Source: JAEUNX01 sp034004685
GTDB taxonomy: Bacteria > Pseudomonadota > Gammaproteobacteria > Burkholderiales > Rhodocyclaceae
NCBI GenBank assembly: GCA_034004685.1
Contig: JAVEWG010000005.1
Coordinates: 1 to 64,000, forward strand
DNA length: 64,000 bases
Reading direction: 5' to 3'
Shown: positions 25,508 through 33,947 of the stretch, piece after piece
How positions within the stretch are numbered: the first letter of the stretch is position 1
How the letters are laid out: every line of letters begins with the position of its first letter
The notes under the pieces: generated by a model
Databases searched by the model: none
What the model saw: the letters and a program-made list of their open reading frames with translations, nothing else
What the model was told of the DNA's origin: nothing
Position numbers and translations under genes: made by a program

Positions 25508-26712
25508 TCTGGAACGCCCTCCTCCTGGCCCTGCGGGAGATCCGCCGCAACCTGCTGCGCTCCTTCCTCACCGTCCTGGGCATCGTGATCGGGGTTTCGG
25601 CGGTGATCACCATGGTCACCCTGGGCAACGGCGCGACCCGCGCCATTTCCGATCAGGTGGCCAGCCTGGGGAGCAACCTGCTGATGGTCCGCCCCGGCCA
25701 GCGCCTGGGTCCCGGGGGGGGCTCCGCCGGCGCGCCGCCCTTCCGGATCGAGGATGCCCAGGCCATCCAGAGCCAGGTGACCGGGGTGGCCCGGGTAGCG
25801 GCCCTGGTGAACCGCAGCATCACGGTGGTCAATGGCGCTCGCAACTGGTCCACCCTGGTCACCGGCACCACCGTGGACTGGTTTCCAGTGGGCAACTGGC
25901 ACCTCGCCCGGGGCCGGCTGTTCACCGAAACCGAGGAACGGGGCGGCCGGGCGGTGTGCGTGATCGGTGCCACCGTGGCCCGGGAACTCTTCGGCAACCG
26001 GGAGCCCCTGGGGGACAACCTGCGGATCAAGAACTTCGCCTGCGAGGTGGTGGGGGTGCTGGCGGCCAAGGGTCAGTCGGCCTTCGGCTCGGATCAGGAC
26101 GATGTGGTGGTGATGCCCCTACGGGCGGTCCAGCGGCGCATCACCGGCAAGCTCGATGTGTTTACCTTGCAGGTGTCGGTGGCGGATTCCGCCTCCATCG
26201 ACCGGGTCAAGGAACGGGTCGCCGCCCTGATGCGGGAACGCCGCCGCATCAGCGACAACGAGGAAGACAACTTCAACGTGCTGGACACCCGCCAGATCAC
26301 CGAAACCCTCTCCGGCACCACCCGGGTGATGACCGCCCTCCTGGGGGCGGTGGCGGCGGTGAGCCTCCTGGTGGGGGGCATCGGCATCATGAACATCATG
26401 CTGGTGTCGGTCACCGAACGGACCCGGGAGATTGGCATCCGCCTGGCCATCGGTGCCCTGGAGCGGGAGGTGCTGCTCCAGTTCCTGATCGAGGCGGTGG
26501 CCCTGGCGGCCCTGGGGGGCCTGATCGGCATCCTGCTGGCCACCGCCGCCTCCATCGCCCTGGCCGGCGCCATGGGCATCCCCTACCTTTTCAACCCCGC
26601 CATCAATCTGGCCTCCTTCGCCTTCTCGGCAGGCATCGGGGTGGTCTTCGGCTTCATGCCCGCCCGCCGGGCGGCGAGTCTGGACCCCATCGAGGCCCTG
26701 CGCCACGAGTAA
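25504..26712 (+). CDS. MacB/FtsX-type ABC permease
   Basis: 402 residues. The N-terminal helix (about 18-40, with LRSFLTVLGIVIGVSAVITM) is followed by a large periplasmic domain (about 45-275) and three C-terminal helices with GGIGIMNIMLVSVTERTREIGIRLAIGA between them. This topology is the MacB mechanotransmission type, which couples ATP hydrolysis to substrate push from the periplasm through the outer-membrane channel. It is the last gene of the four-gene operon. A dispersed repeat (26729-26850) follows. Confidence 0.9.
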   Translation: MIWNALLLALREIRRNLLRSFLTVLGIVIGVSAVITMVTLGNGATRAISDQVASLGSNLLMVRPGQRLGPGGGSAGAPPFRIEDAQAIQSQVTGVARVAALVNRSITVVNGARNWSTLVTGTTVDWFPVGNWHLARGRLFTETEERGGRAVCVIGATVARELFGNREPLGDNLRIKNFACEVVGVLAAKGQSAFGSDQDDVVVMPLRAVQRRITGKLDVFTLQVSVADSASIDRVKERVAALMRERRRISDNEEDNFNVLDTRQITETLSGTTRVMTALLGAVAAVSLLVGGIGIMNIMLVSVTERTREIGIRLAIGALEREVLLQFLIEAVALAALGGLIGILLATAASIALAGAMGIPYLFNPAINLASFAFSAGIGVVFGFMPARRAASLDPIEALRHE

Positions 26713-26728
26713 GTCGAGGAAACCCAGT

Positions 26729-26850
26729 TAGGCACAGAGAAAACCCGGGGCCTCGCGCAAACCCTGGTCGTCAACCTGAAGGTCGGCACGTAATTCGGGG
26801 CCAGCGATTGATTTCTCGCCTTCCTCCGTGCCGCTGGTGAGGTTATTCGG
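26729..26850. repeat. Dispersed intergenic repeat, copy 2
   Basis: Core 26740-26818 is highly similar to 9796-9871, with the same ordered blocks (AAAACCC, GCCTCGCGCAAACCCTGG, CCTGAAGGT, AGCGATTGATTTCTCG). The flanking CACAGAG/CTCTGTG arms are more decayed than in copy 1. It lies between the efflux operon and hupB. Confidence 0.8.
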
Positions 26851-26876
26851 GTAAGTCCCCGGCGCACCCGGGGCCA

Positions 26877-26916
26877 CCAAACAAAACGGCGGAAGTCCTT
26901 TCGGAACTTCCGCCGT
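26877..26916 (-). terminator. Intrinsic terminator of hupB
   Basis: An 11-bp perfect stem ACGGCGGAAGT / ACTTCCGCCGT with a nine-base loop, followed on the minus strand by TTTTGTTTGG. It lies about 47 bases after the hupB stop. Confidence 0.85.
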
Positions 26917-26963
26917 CGCGGGCAGAACGCCGGTCATCCACTGACCGGCTGGGGCACCCAGTA

Positions 26964-27242
26964 TTACTTGCCGTTGACCGTGCTGCGCAGGGTCGCGCCG
27001 GCGGTGAACTTGGGCACGCTGGAGGCATCGATCTTGATGGCGGCGCCAGTCTGGGGGTTGCGACCGGTACGGGCGGCGCGCTTGGACACTTCAAAGCTCC
27101 CGAAGCCAGTGAAGGCCACTTTCTCGCCAGCCTTCAGCTGTTCGGTGATGATGTCCAGCACGGCGGAGAGGGCACGATCGGCCTGGGCGCGGGAGACATC
27201 GAGACGATCGGCCAGGGCTTCGACAAATTCACCTTTGTTCAT
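26964..27242 (-). CDS. hupB: HU-family DNA-binding protein
   Basis: 92 residues, the standard length of HU. It shows the N-terminal helices MNKGEFVEALADRLDVSRAQAD, the core GEKVAFTGFGSFEV, the DNA-arm motif RTGRNPQTG and the closing PKFTAGATLR. It is a nucleoid protein that binds and bends DNA as a dimer. ATG 27242 is preceded by AAGAGGAAT. The upstream gap 27243-27576 (334 bases) must hold its promoter; it also contains a GC-rich hairpin (27534-27561) that could end the DUF1329 transcript from the other side, but I see no gene there. Confidence 0.93.
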   Translation of the reverse strand: MNKGEFVEALADRLDVSRAQADRALSAVLDIITEQLKAGEKVAFTGFGSFEVSKRAARTGRNPQTGAAIKIDASSVPKFTAGATLRSTVNGK

Positions 27243-27533
27243 CTGATTCCTCTTGGATTGGCGTGGTTGATTGGCGTGGTTCGGTAAAAACTCGGTGGAT
27301 TCTAGCACCGCTTCCGCGCAAGGGTAATCCACATGCGGGGTTGCGGGAAACGAGAGATTCTCTGGCGGTGCTCCGCGGCATGCGCCGGGAGGGTTCGCCC
27401 GCCAGTCCGCCGGCTTAGCCGGGTTCCGGCTCGAGCGCGCTTGCATTCAAGCAAGGCTGACACCAAGAGAACCTGGCAAGGCCAGCCGGTCGGACCGGAA
27501 CCGGTCCGGGAGGATTCGGCGGGCCCGGCGATC

Positions 27534-27561
27534 GCGCCCCTGCCCGGGCGGGAAGGGGCGC
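27534..27561 (-). terminator. Possible terminator hairpin of DUF1329 gene
   Basis: An 8-bp stem GCGCCCCT / AGGGGCGC with a 12-base GC-rich loop, 16 bases beyond the stop of the minus-strand gene at 27577. There is no T-tract, so this is a weak call. Confidence 0.35.
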
Positions 27562-27576
27562 GGCTTCAATCCAGGA

Positions 27577-28974
27577 TCAGCGCAGACCCATACCCGCCAT
27601 GGAGTCCGGCGTGAAGTAGTTGGCCGGATAGGGCTTGGTCTTGATCGGGAGGTAGGGCTCGCCCCCCCCCACGCCTTCGCCACCAAACTTGTTGGTTGCC
27701 GAATAAACCCGCTTGGACAGCTCATACACGATGGTGCTGCTGTTGCGGATTTCCGGCTTGTCATAGGCCTGGATCGGCAGCAGATAGATCATGTGATGAA
27801 CCTTGCCAGCCTGGTCGAGGCCGTTGTAGGCCACGATGTTCCAGCTATCCTCGTCGATGTAGAAGACTTTCTTCTTCTGGACGTGGCGCTCCCCGGGCTT
27901 GAGGTTGGCCTCCACCACCCACACCCGGTGCAGCTCGAAACGCAAGGAGGCCGGATCCACGTGGTCGGGCTTCACCACATCCGCGCCGGACTGGTAATAG
28001 GTATAGGTGTTGTAGGGGATGTACATCTCCTTGCGGCCCACCAGCTTGAAGTCGAAGCGGTCGAGCTTGCCGTCGAAGCCGTTGATTTCGTCGAACAGGA
28101 TCACGCCGCCAGAAGTGATGGACACGCCGTCATAGGAAAACTCGGGGGCCAGACGCACCCGACGCTGGCCGGGGATGTAGCTCCAGGCCGGCGCGCCCTT
28201 CAGATCCTGGCGCAGGAACTGGTGGCGCATCTGCATGGTGCCTGCCTGGGAAGCCGGCGCGGTGGACTTGGAGATCAGGGTCCAGTAGGGCTTGTCATCG
28301 GGCAGTTCGTTGATGCTGTTGTCCCAGAAGAGGTTCTGGTTGTAGATCACCTGCTGGGTGATGCCGGTCCGGTTGCCAGAAGAGTCCACCATCCAGTTGG
28401 CGAATTCGAAGATGGTATCCCGGGGCTCCACCTTGACCGTCGTATTCCACATGGCTTCGGCGCCACTCTTGGGAATCGGGAAGGGAACCTGGGCATGGGC
28501 ACCCGTCAGGGACGGCACGTCGCCCCCTATAAGGGCGGGTTTCATGACCCGCTTGATGGTGTTCTCATAGACCCAGTTGGGAAAGCAGGCCGAACGGCGG
28601 GTCGGATAAACATCCAGGTAGAAGCTCTTGGGGAAGCGGCGGAACAGCTCCTTGGTGCCATCGTCCAGCTTGTCGGCGTACTTGTCGGCGTCGGCTGCGG
28701 TGATCTTGTAGAGGGGCTTGTCGGCGGCAAAGGGATCCACGTAGGGACCGCCGCCCGCTTCCAGGCCCTTCTTGGGCTTGTAGCCCGCAGGCGGGGTGCA
28801 TACGCCGCCGGTCCACTCGGGAATGGTGCCTTCCTTGTTGGCGGCCTTGATGGCGCCAAAAGGGGTCAGGGTCTTGCCCAGTTGGGCCGCTTCGTCAGGG
28901 GTTGGCGCAGCCATCGCCATTTGCATGCCCAGGACGCCAAGCGTCGCGGCGATTATTGTCTTTGCATACGACAT
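27577..28974 (-). CDS. DUF1329 outer-membrane-associated protein, copy A
   Basis: 465 residues with a Sec signal peptide (1-23, ending MAMA-AP). The whole mature part belongs to DUF1329, a LolA/LolB-like beta-fold family seen in Pseudomonas and betaproteobacteria. Visible landmarks are LGKTLTPFGAIKAANK, IPEWTGGVCTPP, TNKFGGEGV and the YPANYFTPDSMAGMG end. AAGGAG lies eight bases before ATG 28974, fixing the start. In other genomes DUF1329 genes often accompany DUF1302 outer-membrane proteins and RND exporters; neither is present here. It is a paralogue of the neighbouring gene. Confidence 0.85.
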   Translation of the reverse strand: MSYAKTIIAATLGVLGMQMAMAAPTPDEAAQLGKTLTPFGAIKAANKEGTIPEWTGGVCTPPAGYKPKKGLEAGGGPYVDPFAADKPLYKITAADADKYADKLDDGTKELFRRFPKSFYLDVYPTRRSACFPNWVYENTIKRVMKPALIGGDVPSLTGAHAQVPFPIPKSGAEAMWNTTVKVEPRDTIFEFANWMVDSSGNRTGITQQVIYNQNLFWDNSINELPDDKPYWTLISKSTAPASQAGTMQMRHQFLRQDLKGAPAWSYIPGQRRVRLAPEFSYDGVSITSGGVILFDEINGFDGKLDRFDFKLVGRKEMYIPYNTYTYYQSGADVVKPDHVDPASLRFELHRVWVVEANLKPGERHVQKKKVFYIDEDSWNIVAYNGLDQAGKVHHMIYLLPIQAYDKPEIRNSSTIVYELSKRVYSATNKFGGEGVGGGEPYLPIKTKPYPANYFTPDSMAGMGLR

Positions 28975-29316
28975 CGACTTCTCTCCTTGATACATTGCCT
29001 GTCAGGCACGACGGCCCGAAAACATCTCTTGCTGGTTCAACCAATAACGCCGCCCCGACCGCGCCTACGGAAACTCACCGAAAGGCCCATCCTAGGGTCA
29101 CGGCGGCTTTCAGGCGCCATCATCATCTGGCCATACTGCCCGCGCCGCCGTCGGCAAATGCTCGTCCAGCCTGCCGGCTGGCTCAAAAATAGTAAGCTAA
29201 TTACAGCCTGACAGGACGCTGAATTTGGTAAAAACCGCCCGAAAACCAGCCATAATTCATCAAAGATTTTTAAACAGGCATCAGATTAACTTAGGCCTTT
29301 GGGCCGGGCTCGACGA
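28975..29316. other. AT-richer intergenic region between DUF1329 paralogues
   Basis: 342 bases. The part 29180-29290 is clearly AT-rich relative to the window (TTTTTAAACAGGCATCAGATTAACTT region), which suits a promoter, and it lies upstream of copy A and downstream of copy B. I see no gene and no clear terminator for copy B. Confidence 0.5.
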
Positions 29317-30711
29317 TCAGCGCACGCCCATGCCCGCCATGGACTCCGCCGTGAAATAACTGGCCGGATAGGGCCTGGTCTTGTAGGGCGCTGCGGGCAC
29401 GCCCGCCAAGCCCTCGTCGCCAAACTTGTTCGAAGCCAGATAGGCGCCCTTGACGAAGTCATAGAGGATGTAGCTGGTATTGCGGATTTCCGGCTTGTCG
29501 TAGGCCTGGATCGGCAGCAGGTACATCACATGATGGACCCGGTCGCTCTGGTCGATGCTGTAGTAGACGAGGATGTTCCAGCTGTCCTCATCAATGAAGA
29601 ACACCTTCTTTTTCTGCAGGTGGCGTGCCCCCGCCTTGAGGGTTGCCTCCACCACCCAGGTCCGGTGCAGCTCGAAGCGAAGAACGCTCGGCTCCACATG
29701 CCCGGGTTTGATCACGTCCGCCCCGGACTGCCAGTAGGCATAGGTGTTATAGGGTACCAACATGTCCCTGCGCCCCAGCAGCTTGAAGTCAAACCGGTCC
29801 ATCTTGCCGTCAAAACCATTGATCTCGTCGTAGAGCAGGATGCCGCCGGCAGCGATCCCCACCCGGTCATAGGAAAACTCGGGAGCCAGGCGTACCCGCC
29901 GCTGACCCGGCAAATAGCTCCAGGCCGGGGCGCCCTTCTGGTCGGCCCGCAGGAACTGATGTCGCATCTGCATGGTGCCGGACTGGGAAGCCGGCGCGGT
30001 GGCCTTGGAGATCAAGGTCCAGTAGGGCCTGTCCTCGGGCACTTCCTTCAAGCTGTTATCCCAGTAGAGGTTCTGGTTGGCGATCAATTCCTGGCTGATC
30101 CCGATCCGGTTTCCCCACCCATCCACCAGCCATTTGGTGAATTCGAAACTGGTATCCCGGGGTTCCACCTTGACCACGGTATTCCACATGGCTTCGGCGC
30201 CACTCTTGGGAATCGGGAAAGGAACCTGGGCATGGGCACCCGTCAGGGACGGCACATCGCCCCCCACGAGGGCGGGCTTCATGACCCGCTTGACGGTGTT
30301 CTCATACACCCAGTCCGGAAAGCAGGCCGAGCGCCGGGAAGGATAGACATTCAGGTAAAAGGTCTTGGCATGAAGGCGCAGCAGTTCCTTGGTGCCCTCG
30401 TCCAGCCGGTCCCCGTATTTGTCCACATCCGCCGCGGTAACCTTGAGCAAGGGCTTGTCGGTGGCAAAGGGGTCCACATAGGGAGCCCCGCCGGCCTCCA
30501 GGCCCCGCGCCGGCTTGTAACCCGCTGGAGGAGTACAGACCCCGCCCGTCCATTCCGGGATGCTGCCATCCTTGTTGCCCGCCTTGATGGCCCCGAAGGG
30601 CGTCAAGGACTTGCCCAGTTGTGCCGCTTCCTCCGGGGTCGGCGCGGCCATTGCCCCGTGCAGGCCCACGGCGCCAAAGGCCACCGCCACCAGTGCTTTC
30701 GAATACCACAT
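29317..30711 (-). CDS. DUF1329 outer-membrane-associated protein, copy B
   Basis: 464 residues with a signal peptide (about 1-22, ending GAMA-AP). It aligns with copy A almost without gaps; differences are scattered, and the blocks VEPRDT, FNPRRSACFP-type, SGTMQMRHQFLR and GQRRVRLAPEFSYD are shared. This is a tandem gene duplication, but the two are separated by 342 bases and each has its own promoter space and an AAGGAG ribosome site. Different regulation is therefore possible. The function is unknown. Confidence 0.85.
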   Translation of the reverse strand: MWYSKALVAVAFGAVGLHGAMAAPTPEEAAQLGKSLTPFGAIKAGNKDGSIPEWTGGVCTPPAGYKPARGLEAGGAPYVDPFATDKPLLKVTAADVDKYGDRLDEGTKELLRLHAKTFYLNVYPSRRSACFPDWVYENTVKRVMKPALVGGDVPSLTGAHAQVPFPIPKSGAEAMWNTVVKVEPRDTSFEFTKWLVDGWGNRIGISQELIANQNLYWDNSLKEVPEDRPYWTLISKATAPASQSGTMQMRHQFLRADQKGAPAWSYLPGQRRVRLAPEFSYDRVGIAAGGILLYDEINGFDGKMDRFDFKLLGRRDMLVPYNTYAYWQSGADVIKPGHVEPSVLRFELHRTWVVEATLKAGARHLQKKKVFFIDEDSWNILVYYSIDQSDRVHHVMYLLPIQAYDKPEIRNTSYILYDFVKGAYLASNKFGDEGLAGVPAAPYKTRPYPASYFTAESMAGMGVR

Positions 30712-30832
30712 CAACGTCTCTCCTTGATTCATTGCCGGCAAGCCAGACAGGCTGACGGCCTGCCGGGCCCACGCACCTCACCGCTAACCCCTCTGGACCT
30801 GGCGATCTCGACGACCGAGTCGACGCTTCGAC

Positions 30833-30852
30833 GAAAACAGCTAGCTGTTTTC
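30833..30852. promoter_or_regulatory. 20-bp perfect palindrome in promoter region
   Basis: Two mirror halves of GAAAACAGCT meet without a spacer at 30842/30843. It lies 122 bases upstream of DUF1329 copy B and 287 bases upstream of the cupin gene. It is a good candidate for an operator of a dimeric regulator; as RNA it could also form a short hairpin. The rest of the gap 30712-31138 shows no gene I can support. Confidence 0.5.
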
Positions 30853-31138
30853 AGGGAGGCGAACGCTAGATCATTGCAAGACACCTGTCAATGCATGCCA
30901 AAGAGATAACGCTTAAGGACAAGGATGCGGTGATCCCTCCGCTCCAGGCGGGGGATACCGGGCGAGGAATCGTGGAATGGGCGCCGAAACCACGCCCCCC
31001 GGTGTGCTCCAGGCCACCGGAGCCATCGGGCTGCGTCGCCAAAGCGGCACGCCTGATTTTGACAAGAGGCCCCGGACTGACCGATCGTAGCCCGGGAAAC
31101 GCTCAATTTGACCTGAAACTGAGCCCCGGAGACACGTC

Positions 31139-31489
31139 ATGCCCCCCATCGCCCACGGCCAACTCCTGGCCGAACTGCCCACTCCCGGTCCGGAGGAGGA
31201 CTTCCGCCCCCTCTTCGCCAATGGCGCCTTGCGGGTGGAGCGGATCGTGTCCCACGGCCAGGTCAGCCCCGTCGGCTTCTGGTTTGACCAGGCGGAGGAT
31301 GAATGGGTGATGGTGATCCAGGGCCAGGCCCGCCTGGAATTCGCCGACGGCCGCAGCCAGGATCTGGGCCCGGGGGACTGGGTGGCCATCCCCGCCCACG
31401 TCCGCCATCGGGTCGCCAGCACCGCCGTCCCCACGGTCTGGCTGGCGGTACACGGCGGCACGGAGCACCCGGGGGGCGAAGGTGTTTAA
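31139..31489 (+). CDS. Small cupin-domain protein
   Basis: 116 residues, a single cupin barrel. Cupin motif 1 is degenerate (GFWFDQAEDEWVMVIQGQARLEF, lacking the usual two histidines but keeping the glutamate) and motif 2 is GDWVAIPAHVRHRV with two histidines. Metal binding is thus uncertain. It starts a tight cluster with a dihaem cytochrome, an unknown protein, Sco1, a methyltransferase and MenA. A catalytic or a ligand-sensing role are both possible. Confidence 0.75.
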   Translation: MPPIAHGQLLAELPTPGPEEDFRPLFANGALRVERIVSHGQVSPVGFWFDQAEDEWVMVIQGQARLEFADGRSQDLGPGDWVAIPAHVRHRVASTAVPTVWLAVHGGTEHPGGEGV

Positions 31490-31556
31490 CCTGGGTCAAA
31501 GCCCCGGCCCACATCAATCCCGTAGAGTCCGGCGGACCTGTCCTGACGGATTGCCC

Positions 31557-32234
31557 ATGCACCACCCCCGCCACCTCGCCCTGCTCGCCACCCTGATCCT
31601 GGCATCCGCCGGGCTCGCCGCCGCCGATGGCGACCTGGAGCGGGGCAAGGAGATCAACGGCACCTGCGCCGCCTGCCACGGGGAATTCGGCCAGGGGGGC
31701 AAAAAGGGCGAGTACCCCCGCATCGCGGGCCAGCCGGTGCGCTTCATCGAAGCCACCCTTAAATCCTTTCGCGCCCGCCAGCGGGTGAATCTGCCCATGT
31801 ACCCCTACACCCAGGAGCGGGAGATGGGGGATCAGGACATCAAGGACGTGGCGGCCTATCTGGCCGCCATCGAACTGCCCACCAAACCGCCCGAGTTCAA
31901 GGACAGCGACGACGCCCTCACCCGTCTCCAGGCCATGGACAAGGTGATGATCGTTCCCCGCCCGGAGGGCAATCCTGAGGCAGGCGGGCGCCACTACAAG
32001 GCCGCCTGCGCCGCCTGCCACGGCAAGACCGGCCTGGGGCGCGGCATCTTTCCACGGCTGATGGGGCAATACACCAACTACCTGGCCAAGCAGATGACCG
32101 CCTTCCTGGCGGGGGAACGGCCCCACGACGAGGATCAACCCGGTACCGGAGCCCTCCACCCCCTCAGCGACAGCGATCGTCAGGATATCCTGGCCTACCT
32201 GACCACCCTCCAGAATCCAGAGGACACCCCATGA
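31557..32234 (+). CDS. Dihaem cytochrome c (c4-like)
   Basis: 225 residues. Signal peptide (1-23), then two class I cytochrome modules, each with CAACH (C37/C40/H41 and C151/C154/H155) and each with a Met-containing C-terminal helix region (NLPMYPYTQ; RLMGQYTNYL). The layout is that of cytochrome c4-type periplasmic electron carriers which feed oxidases or denitrification enzymes. It overlaps the next gene by ATGA. A degenerate FNR-like sequence lies at 31486-31499, too poor to call. Confidence 0.88.
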   Translation: MHHPRHLALLATLILASAGLAAADGDLERGKEINGTCAACHGEFGQGGKKGEYPRIAGQPVRFIEATLKSFRARQRVNLPMYPYTQEREMGDQDIKDVAAYLAAIELPTKPPEFKDSDDALTRLQAMDKVMIVPRPEGNPEAGGRHYKAACAACHGKTGLGRGIFPRLMGQYTNYLAKQMTAFLAGERPHDEDQPGTGALHPLSDSDRQDILAYLTTLQNPEDTP

Positions 32235-32563
32235 CCCCTCGTCTCATCCTGCTGGCCTGCGCCGGCCTGCTGGCCCTGCCCGCCCTGGGCGCCGAGGACG
32301 GCCTGGCCGCCACCATCGATGCCCTGGGCCAGGCCAACGGCCAGGCCCTGGCTTGCCGCCAGCCGGACGCGGTAAGCCGCATCAAGCGCCTGATGATCGA
32401 GCGGGTGCCCCGCACCCGGGACAACGGCGCCCGCTTCGAGGCCGCCACCCAGAGCGCCTTCCTGGCCCAGGGTCAGGCGGCCCCCTGCCCCGACGACGCC
32501 ACCCTGACGACCCGCATCAACGCCCTCGAAGCCCGCCTGCCCGCCCCCGGGAGTGGCTCGTGA
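32231..32563 (+). CDS. Small periplasmic protein of unknown function
   Basis: 110 residues with a signal peptide (1-20, ending ALGA-ED), then a helical domain with two cysteines (LACRQPD and AAPCPDD) that could form a disulfide. It is coupled to the dihaem cytochrome gene upstream (ATGA) and to the Sco gene downstream (GTGA). The position suggests a role in cytochrome or copper-site biogenesis, but there is no motif to support a specific task. Confidence 0.6.
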   Translation: MTPRLILLACAGLLALPALGAEDGLAATIDALGQANGQALACRQPDAVSRIKRLMIERVPRTRDNGARFEAATQSAFLAQGQAAPCPDDATLTTRINALEARLPAPGSGS

Positions 32564-33195
32564 GGCGTCTGGCAGGGCTTGCCCTGCTCACCCTGGGGCT
32601 GGCCGCCGGCCCGGCTTTCGCCAGCGACCCGCCCCCCACCGCCGACCCCCTGAACACCCGTTACCTGCTCATGAACCAGCGGGGCAAGGCTGTCAATGAC
32701 CAGGACTACCTGGGTCAATTCCAGCTCATCACCTTCGGCTACACCCATTGCCCGGACGTCTGCCCCACCTCCCTGGCCGCCATGGCCAACATCCTCAAGA
32801 CCCTGGGAGACCGGGCCAGCCACGTTCAGCCGATCTTCATCACCGTGGACCCGGCCCGGGACACCCCGGCCCGGCTGGCGGACTACACGGCCTTCTTCGA
32901 TCCCCGCATCGTCGGCCTCACCGGACCCCAGGCCTTTGTGGACAAGGCCCTGGAGCACTACCGGGTGACCGTGGCCAAGGTCCGGGAACCTGGCGCACCG
33001 GCCGATCAGTACAGCCTGGACCACAGCGCCGGCCTGTACCTGGTGGGGCCGGCCGGGGAGTTCGTCACCCGCTTTGGCTACAGCGTCCCGGCGGACGAGG
33101 TCGCCCGGCGCCTGGCGGCCTACATCGACGAGGCCTTCCCGCCGGCGGCCAGCAAGGACGCCGCCCCGGCGGAACAGCCCGCCGCCAGGCCATGA
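32560..33195 (+). CDS. Sco1/SenC copper chaperone
   Basis: 211 residues from GTG 32560, overlapping the preceding stop. Signal peptide (1-22), then a thioredoxin fold with the copper motif CPDVC (C64, C68) in FGYTHCPDVCP and the third ligand His155 in LDHSAGLYL. Sco proteins deliver copper to, or reduce, the CuA site of cytochrome oxidase, and some serve nitrous oxide reductase. No cox genes are in the window; the nos cluster 3 kb away is a possible client. It overlaps the methyltransferase gene by ATGA. Confidence 0.9.
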   Translation: MRRLAGLALLTLGLAAGPAFASDPPPTADPLNTRYLLMNQRGKAVNDQDYLGQFQLITFGYTHCPDVCPTSLAAMANILKTLGDRASHVQPIFITVDPARDTPARLADYTAFFDPRIVGLTGPQAFVDKALEHYRVTVAKVREPGAPADQYSLDHSAGLYLVGPAGEFVTRFGYSVPADEVARRLAAYIDEAFPPAASKDAAPAEQPAARP

Positions 33196-33947
33196 AAGAC
33201 GACGGCCTGGATCACAGCTTCGGCTACCAAGCCGTCGCACCGGCCGAACGCCAACGCCGTATCCGCAAGCTGTTCCAGGCCGTGGCGCCCCGCTACGACC
33301 TGATGAACGACGTCATGAGCATGGGCATCCATCGCCTCTGGAAGCGGCGTTTCGTGGCGGATCTGCCCCGCCGCGGGGTGGTGGTGGATCTGGCTGGCGG
33401 CACTGGCGACGTGGGCCGCCTGCTGGCCCGGGAACCCGGCCGCCGGGTGGTGGTGTGCGACCCCAGCCTGGCCATGATGGCCGCAGGCCAGCAACGCTCC
33501 GCTTCCCCTTCGGACCCCATCGCCTGGGCCGCCGGGGAAGCGGAGCGCCTGCCCTTTGCCGATGGCTCGGTGGCGGTTCTGACCGTGGCCTTCGGCCTGC
33601 GCAACACCACCCACCTAGCGGCTGCCCTGGCCGAAGCGGCCCGGGTGCTGGCCCCCGGCGGCGTCTTCGCCTGTCTGGAGTTCTCCCGCCCGGCAGCCTG
33701 GCTGCGACCCTTCTACGACCTGTATTCCTTCCTGGTGATCCCCCGCCTGGGGGCCTGGATCGCCCGGGAGCCCGCCGCCTACCAATACCTGGTGGAATCC
33801 ATCCGGCGCTTCCCGGACCAGGGGGAATTCGCCGGCATGATCCGGCAAGCCGGGCTGGAACAAGTAGGCTGGCGCAATCTGTCCTTCGGCATCGCCTGCA
33901 TCCACAAGGCGGTGAAACCCCTCGCCACCTCCGGAGGGGCGGCATGA
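33192..33947 (+). CDS. UbiE/MenG-family quinone methyltransferase
   Basis: 251 residues. N-terminal QAVAPRYDLMNDVMSMGIHRLWKR and SAM-binding VVVDLAGGTGDVGRLLA match the UbiE/COQ5 family, as do the post motifs PFADGSVAVLTVAFGLRNT and GGVFACLEFSRP. UbiE methylates the quinone ring in ubiquinone and menaquinone synthesis. Because this copy is coupled by ATGA to a MenA gene, and lies in a respiratory cluster rather than with ubiJ/ubiB, a demethylmenaquinone-specific role is plausible. It could also be the only UbiE of the genome. Confidence 0.82.
   Translation: MKDDGLDHSFGYQAVAPAERQRRIRKLFQAVAPRYDLMNDVMSMGIHRLWKRRFVADLPRRGVVVDLAGGTGDVGRLLAREPGRRVVVCDPSLAMMAAGQQRSASPSDPIAWAAGEAERLPFADGSVAVLTVAFGLRNTTHLAAALAEAARVLAPGGVFACLEFSRPAAWLRPFYDLYSFLVIPRLGAWIAREPAAYQYLVESIRRFPDQGEFAGMIRQAGLEQVGWRNLSFGIACIHKAVKPLATSGGAA

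Noticed and set aside
30891..31310. An open frame before and across the start of the cupin gene
   Set aside because: It overlaps the cupin gene in another frame, and the non-overlapping part has no domain, signal peptide or good ribosome site.
31486..31499. TTAAC-CTGG-GTCAA as an FNR box before the dihaem cytochrome
   Set aside because: The left half-site is wrong in two positions and it overlaps the stop codon of the cupin gene; too weak to call.
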